IMG/VR virus record: IMGVR_UViG_3300043536_000303
Span: 1-32,215 of that record
Direction: 5' to 3' (one strand)
Length of the DNA: 32,215 nucleotides
DNA from: a virus
Position 1 is the stretch's first letter; the number at the start of each line of letters is the position of its first letter. A program made the position numbers and the translations under genes. The notes under the pieces are model-generated. The model ran no database searches and was not told the origin of the DNA. It saw only the letters and a list, made by a program, of their open reading frames with translations. Shown one piece after another: positions 30,000 to 32,215 of the stretch.

Positions 30000-32215
30000 G
30001 CGAGCTTCTTGAAGCCGCCAGGAACTACCTGCGCTGCGGGTGGATGCCGGTCTACGTCCCGCCCGGCGTCAAAGGACCGAACCGGCCCGGCTGGGAGAAG
30101 CTGCGTCTCACGGAAGCGGACCTGACTCGGCATTTCAACCGCGCCGGTAACATCGGCATCGTTCTTGGAGAGGCAAGCGGCGGCCTGGTGGACGTGGATT
30201 TGGACTGCCTTGAGGCGCTGGAAGTGGCCGATCAGTACCTGCCGGCAACTTTTGCCGTCACGGGCAGGCCAGGCGCGCCACGTTCGCATCGCTGGTACGT
30301 CTCGGACGTCCACGCGACAAAGCAGTTCCGCGACCCGAAGACCCGGAAGATGATCGTCGAGCTGCGCAGCAATGGCGGCCAGACGCTGGTGGGCCCGAGT
30401 CTGCACGCCGAAACGGGCGAGCCTTACGATTTCCTCGAAGGCGACCCCGCGCGCGTGCCTGCGGATGCCCTCGCCGCAGCAGTCGAGGTGCTATACGAGG
30501 CGGTCGTCCGCCGCAGATATGGGGAGATCCCGCAGAAGCGCGTTCTGTCTGCGCCGCCCGCGCCCTCGCGTGAAACGGACGCCGAGTCCGTCGAGCGGCG
30601 CGCGCTGGCCTATCTCGACGCGATGCCGCCGGCGATCAGCGGCAGCGGCGGACACGCCGCGACGTATTCGGCAGCCACGGCGCTCGTGCATGGCTTCGGC
30701 CTGTCACCCGACCGCGCGCTCCAAATGCTCATGGAGCGCTACAACCTTCGCTGCCTGCCGCCGTGGACGGAGAAGGAGCTTCGGCATAAGGTTGACGATG
30801 CCGCCGCGAAACCTCACGACCGCCCTCGGGGCTGGCTGCGCGACCAGGAACAAGCCGCCGCTGCTGACGCCGACGTGGACTTGTCGGGAATCCTGGCGCA
30901 GTCCCCGGCAAAGCGCGAGAAGCAGGTTCCCGCGGTCACTGACCCGGGGCCGGTTCCGGATTCCATGCTGCGCGTCCCCGGCCTCATCTCGGAAGTCATG
31001 GACTTCACGCTTGCGACGGCGCCATACCCGAACCTCTCGATGGCCTTCTGCGGCGCGCTGGCGCTCCAGGCCTTCCTCGCGGGCCGCAAGGCGCGCGACG
31101 CCGGCGACAATCGCACGAACGTCTACCTGCTCGGCCTGGCCTATTCCGCTGCGGGGAAGGACTGGCCGCGCAAGGTCAACACCCGCATCGTCCATGCAGT
31201 GGGCCTGTCCGACGGCCTGGGCGACCGCTTCGCTTCCGGCGAAGGCATCCAGGACGCGCTCCACGTCACGCCGTCCATGCTCTTTCAGACCGACGAGATC
31301 GACGGAATCCTCCAGTCCATCAACAAGGCCAAAGACGCGCGGCACGAGAGCGTCATGGGGACGTTGCTCACGCTCTATTCGGCGAGCAACACGATATTCC
31401 CGATGCGGCGCAAGGCCGGAAAGGAACCGCCAGGAGAAATCGACCAGCCGTCGCTGGTCGTCTTCGGCACGGCCATCCCGAACCACTACTACGAGGCGCT
31501 CTCCGAACGGATGCTCACCAACGGATTCTTCGCGCGCATGATCATCATCGAGAGCGGGCCGAGGCCGCATGGGCAGGAGTCGCGCGTGGCAGACCTGCCT
31601 CCGCGCGTGCTTGAGACCGCGAAGTGGTGGGCCGGCTTCAGGCCGGGCACGGGCGGAAACATGGAGGGGAAGTGGTTCCCGTCGCCCCGCCTCGTCGAGC
31701 ACACCGCCGACGCCCAGGAACTCCTGGTGCAGACGCGCGAAGAGGCTGACGCGGAGTACACGAGGGCCGAGGAGCGCAAAGACGCCGTCGGAACGACAGT
31801 CTGGGGCCGCGTGAACGAGCAGACGCGCAAGTTGGCGCTTATCCATGCCCTGAGCGAGAACCAGGTCGAGCCGTTGGTCAGCGCGGCGGCTGTCCAATGG
31901 GCGCGGGCGTTCGTCATGCACCAGACGCGCCGCATGCTCTTCATGGCGCAGAGCCACGTCGCGGAGAACCCGTTCCACGCCGAATGCCTCAAGCTCCAGG
32001 AGAAATTGCGAGAGGCGCCGGACAGGACGCTGCCGCACAGTGTGCTCCTTAAACGCATGAAGGTGGACGCACAGACCTTCCAGAGCATCGTCGCGACGCT
32101 CGAACAGCGCGAGGACATCCAGGTCATCCAGAGTCGGACAGCAGGCCGAACGGGGACGAGCTACCGGCTGATTACCGACCCTGCGCGCGAGGGGAATGAA
32201 GGGGGTGAAGAGTGA
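29996..32215 (+). CDS. Phage prim-pol primase/helicase-like replication protein
   Basis: A complete 739-residue protein ending at the last base. Residues 1-165 form a bifunctional primase-polymerase (prim-pol) domain: GWMPVYVPPGVKGP, GNIGIVLGEASGGLVDVDLD with the catalytic Asp-x-Asp, and SHRWYV with the conserved His. A PriCT-like helical region follows (ALAYLDAMPPAISGSGGHAA to about 285). The C-terminal half resembles DUF3987-type helicase modules; the P-loop-like segment is AYSAAGKDW (about 385), in which the usual Ser/Thr after Gly-Lys is Asp, and the Walker B-like strand is LFQTDEID (about 428). It would prime phage DNA replication; the motor activity is uncertain because of the altered P-loop. 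Confidence 0.85.
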   Translation: MSELLEAARNYLRCGWMPVYVPPGVKGPNRPGWEKLRLTEADLTRHFNRAGNIGIVLGEASGGLVDVDLDCLEALEVADQYLPATFAVTGRPGAPRSHRWYVSDVHATKQFRDPKTRKMIVELRSNGGQTLVGPSLHAETGEPYDFLEGDPARVPADALAAAVEVLYEAVVRRRYGEIPQKRVLSAPPAPSRETDAESVERRALAYLDAMPPAISGSGGHAATYSAATALVHGFGLSPDRALQMLMERYNLRCLPPWTEKELRHKVDDAAAKPHDRPRGWLRDQEQAAAADADVDLSGILAQSPAKREKQVPAVTDPGPVPDSMLRVPGLISEVMDFTLATAPYPNLSMAFCGALALQAFLAGRKARDAGDNRTNVYLLGLAYSAAGKDWPRKVNTRIVHAVGLSDGLGDRFASGEGIQDALHVTPSMLFQTDEIDGILQSINKAKDARHESVMGTLLTLYSASNTIFPMRRKAGKEPPGEIDQPSLVVFGTAIPNHYYEALSERMLTNGFFARMIIIESGPRPHGQESRVADLPPRVLETAKWWAGFRPGTGGNMEGKWFPSPRLVEHTADAQELLVQTREEADAEYTRAEERKDAVGTTVWGRVNEQTRKLALIHALSENQVEPLVSAAAVQWARAFVMHQTRRMLFMAQSHVAENPFHAECLKLQEKLREAPDRTLPHSVLLKRMKVDAQTFQSIVATLEQREDIQVIQSRTAGRTGTSYRLITDPAREGNEGGEE

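Overview
The window is a GC-rich bacterial segment of mostly accessory DNA: a defence-island-like half (1 to about 12.3 kb) joined to an integrative, prophage-like element (about 12.6 kb to the right edge). Genes are tightly packed, often with ATGA or GTGA stop/start overlaps and clear Shine-Dalgarno sites. The recombinase plus DUF2924 cassette is common in Alphaproteobacteria and PVC-type bacteria, but nothing here fixes the taxon. I saw no tRNA, rRNA or CRISPR array. The first gene begins at base 1 and the last ends at the final base, so the window is cut at gene borders inside larger loci.

Region 1 (1-7800, plus strand) is the most unusual part. It reads: ribbon-helix-helix-like protein, 5-methylcytosine DNA methyltransferase, endonuclease III-like glycosylase, a 220-bp gap with a twin operator-like repeat, then sigma-70-like protein, ParB/sulfiredoxin-fold protein, SNF2 ATPase, PD-(D/E)XK-like protein, Cys-rich protein and small winged-helix protein. 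I read it as a modification, repair and restriction system with its own sigma-like regulator. The set matches no named defence system I know. Region 2 (7837-12265, minus strand) is a two-gene operon: an AlbA_2 (Schlafen-like) ATPase-type regulator followed by a single-chain MmeI-type restriction-modification enzyme.

Region 3 (12587-17112, minus strand) is an integration cassette: small conserved ORF, DUF2924 protein, large serine recombinase, SymE-like toxin. An IS110/IS1111-type insertion sequence with a long structured 3' non-coding region splits it. Region 4 (17193-22267, minus strand) holds a coupled operon of SMC/ABC-like ATPase, cytosolic HEAT-repeat histidine kinase and winged-helix response regulator, followed by palindromic operator-like DNA, a zinc-ribbon protein and a sigma-like protein. 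The order suggests a damage or infection sensor that controls a sigma-like factor and possibly the recombinase; this is inference.

Region 5 (22525-32215, plus strand) is a phage replication module: another sigma-like protein, Sak4/AAA_24 ATPase, DUF669 protein, RusA-type resolvase, phage cytosine methyltransferase, superfamily 2 helicase with an SSB-like C-terminal tip, coiled-coil protein, strong terminator-like hairpin, small basic protein, calcineurin-like phosphoesterase, DUF3310 protein and a prim-pol primase/helicase. Structural genes would lie beyond the right edge.
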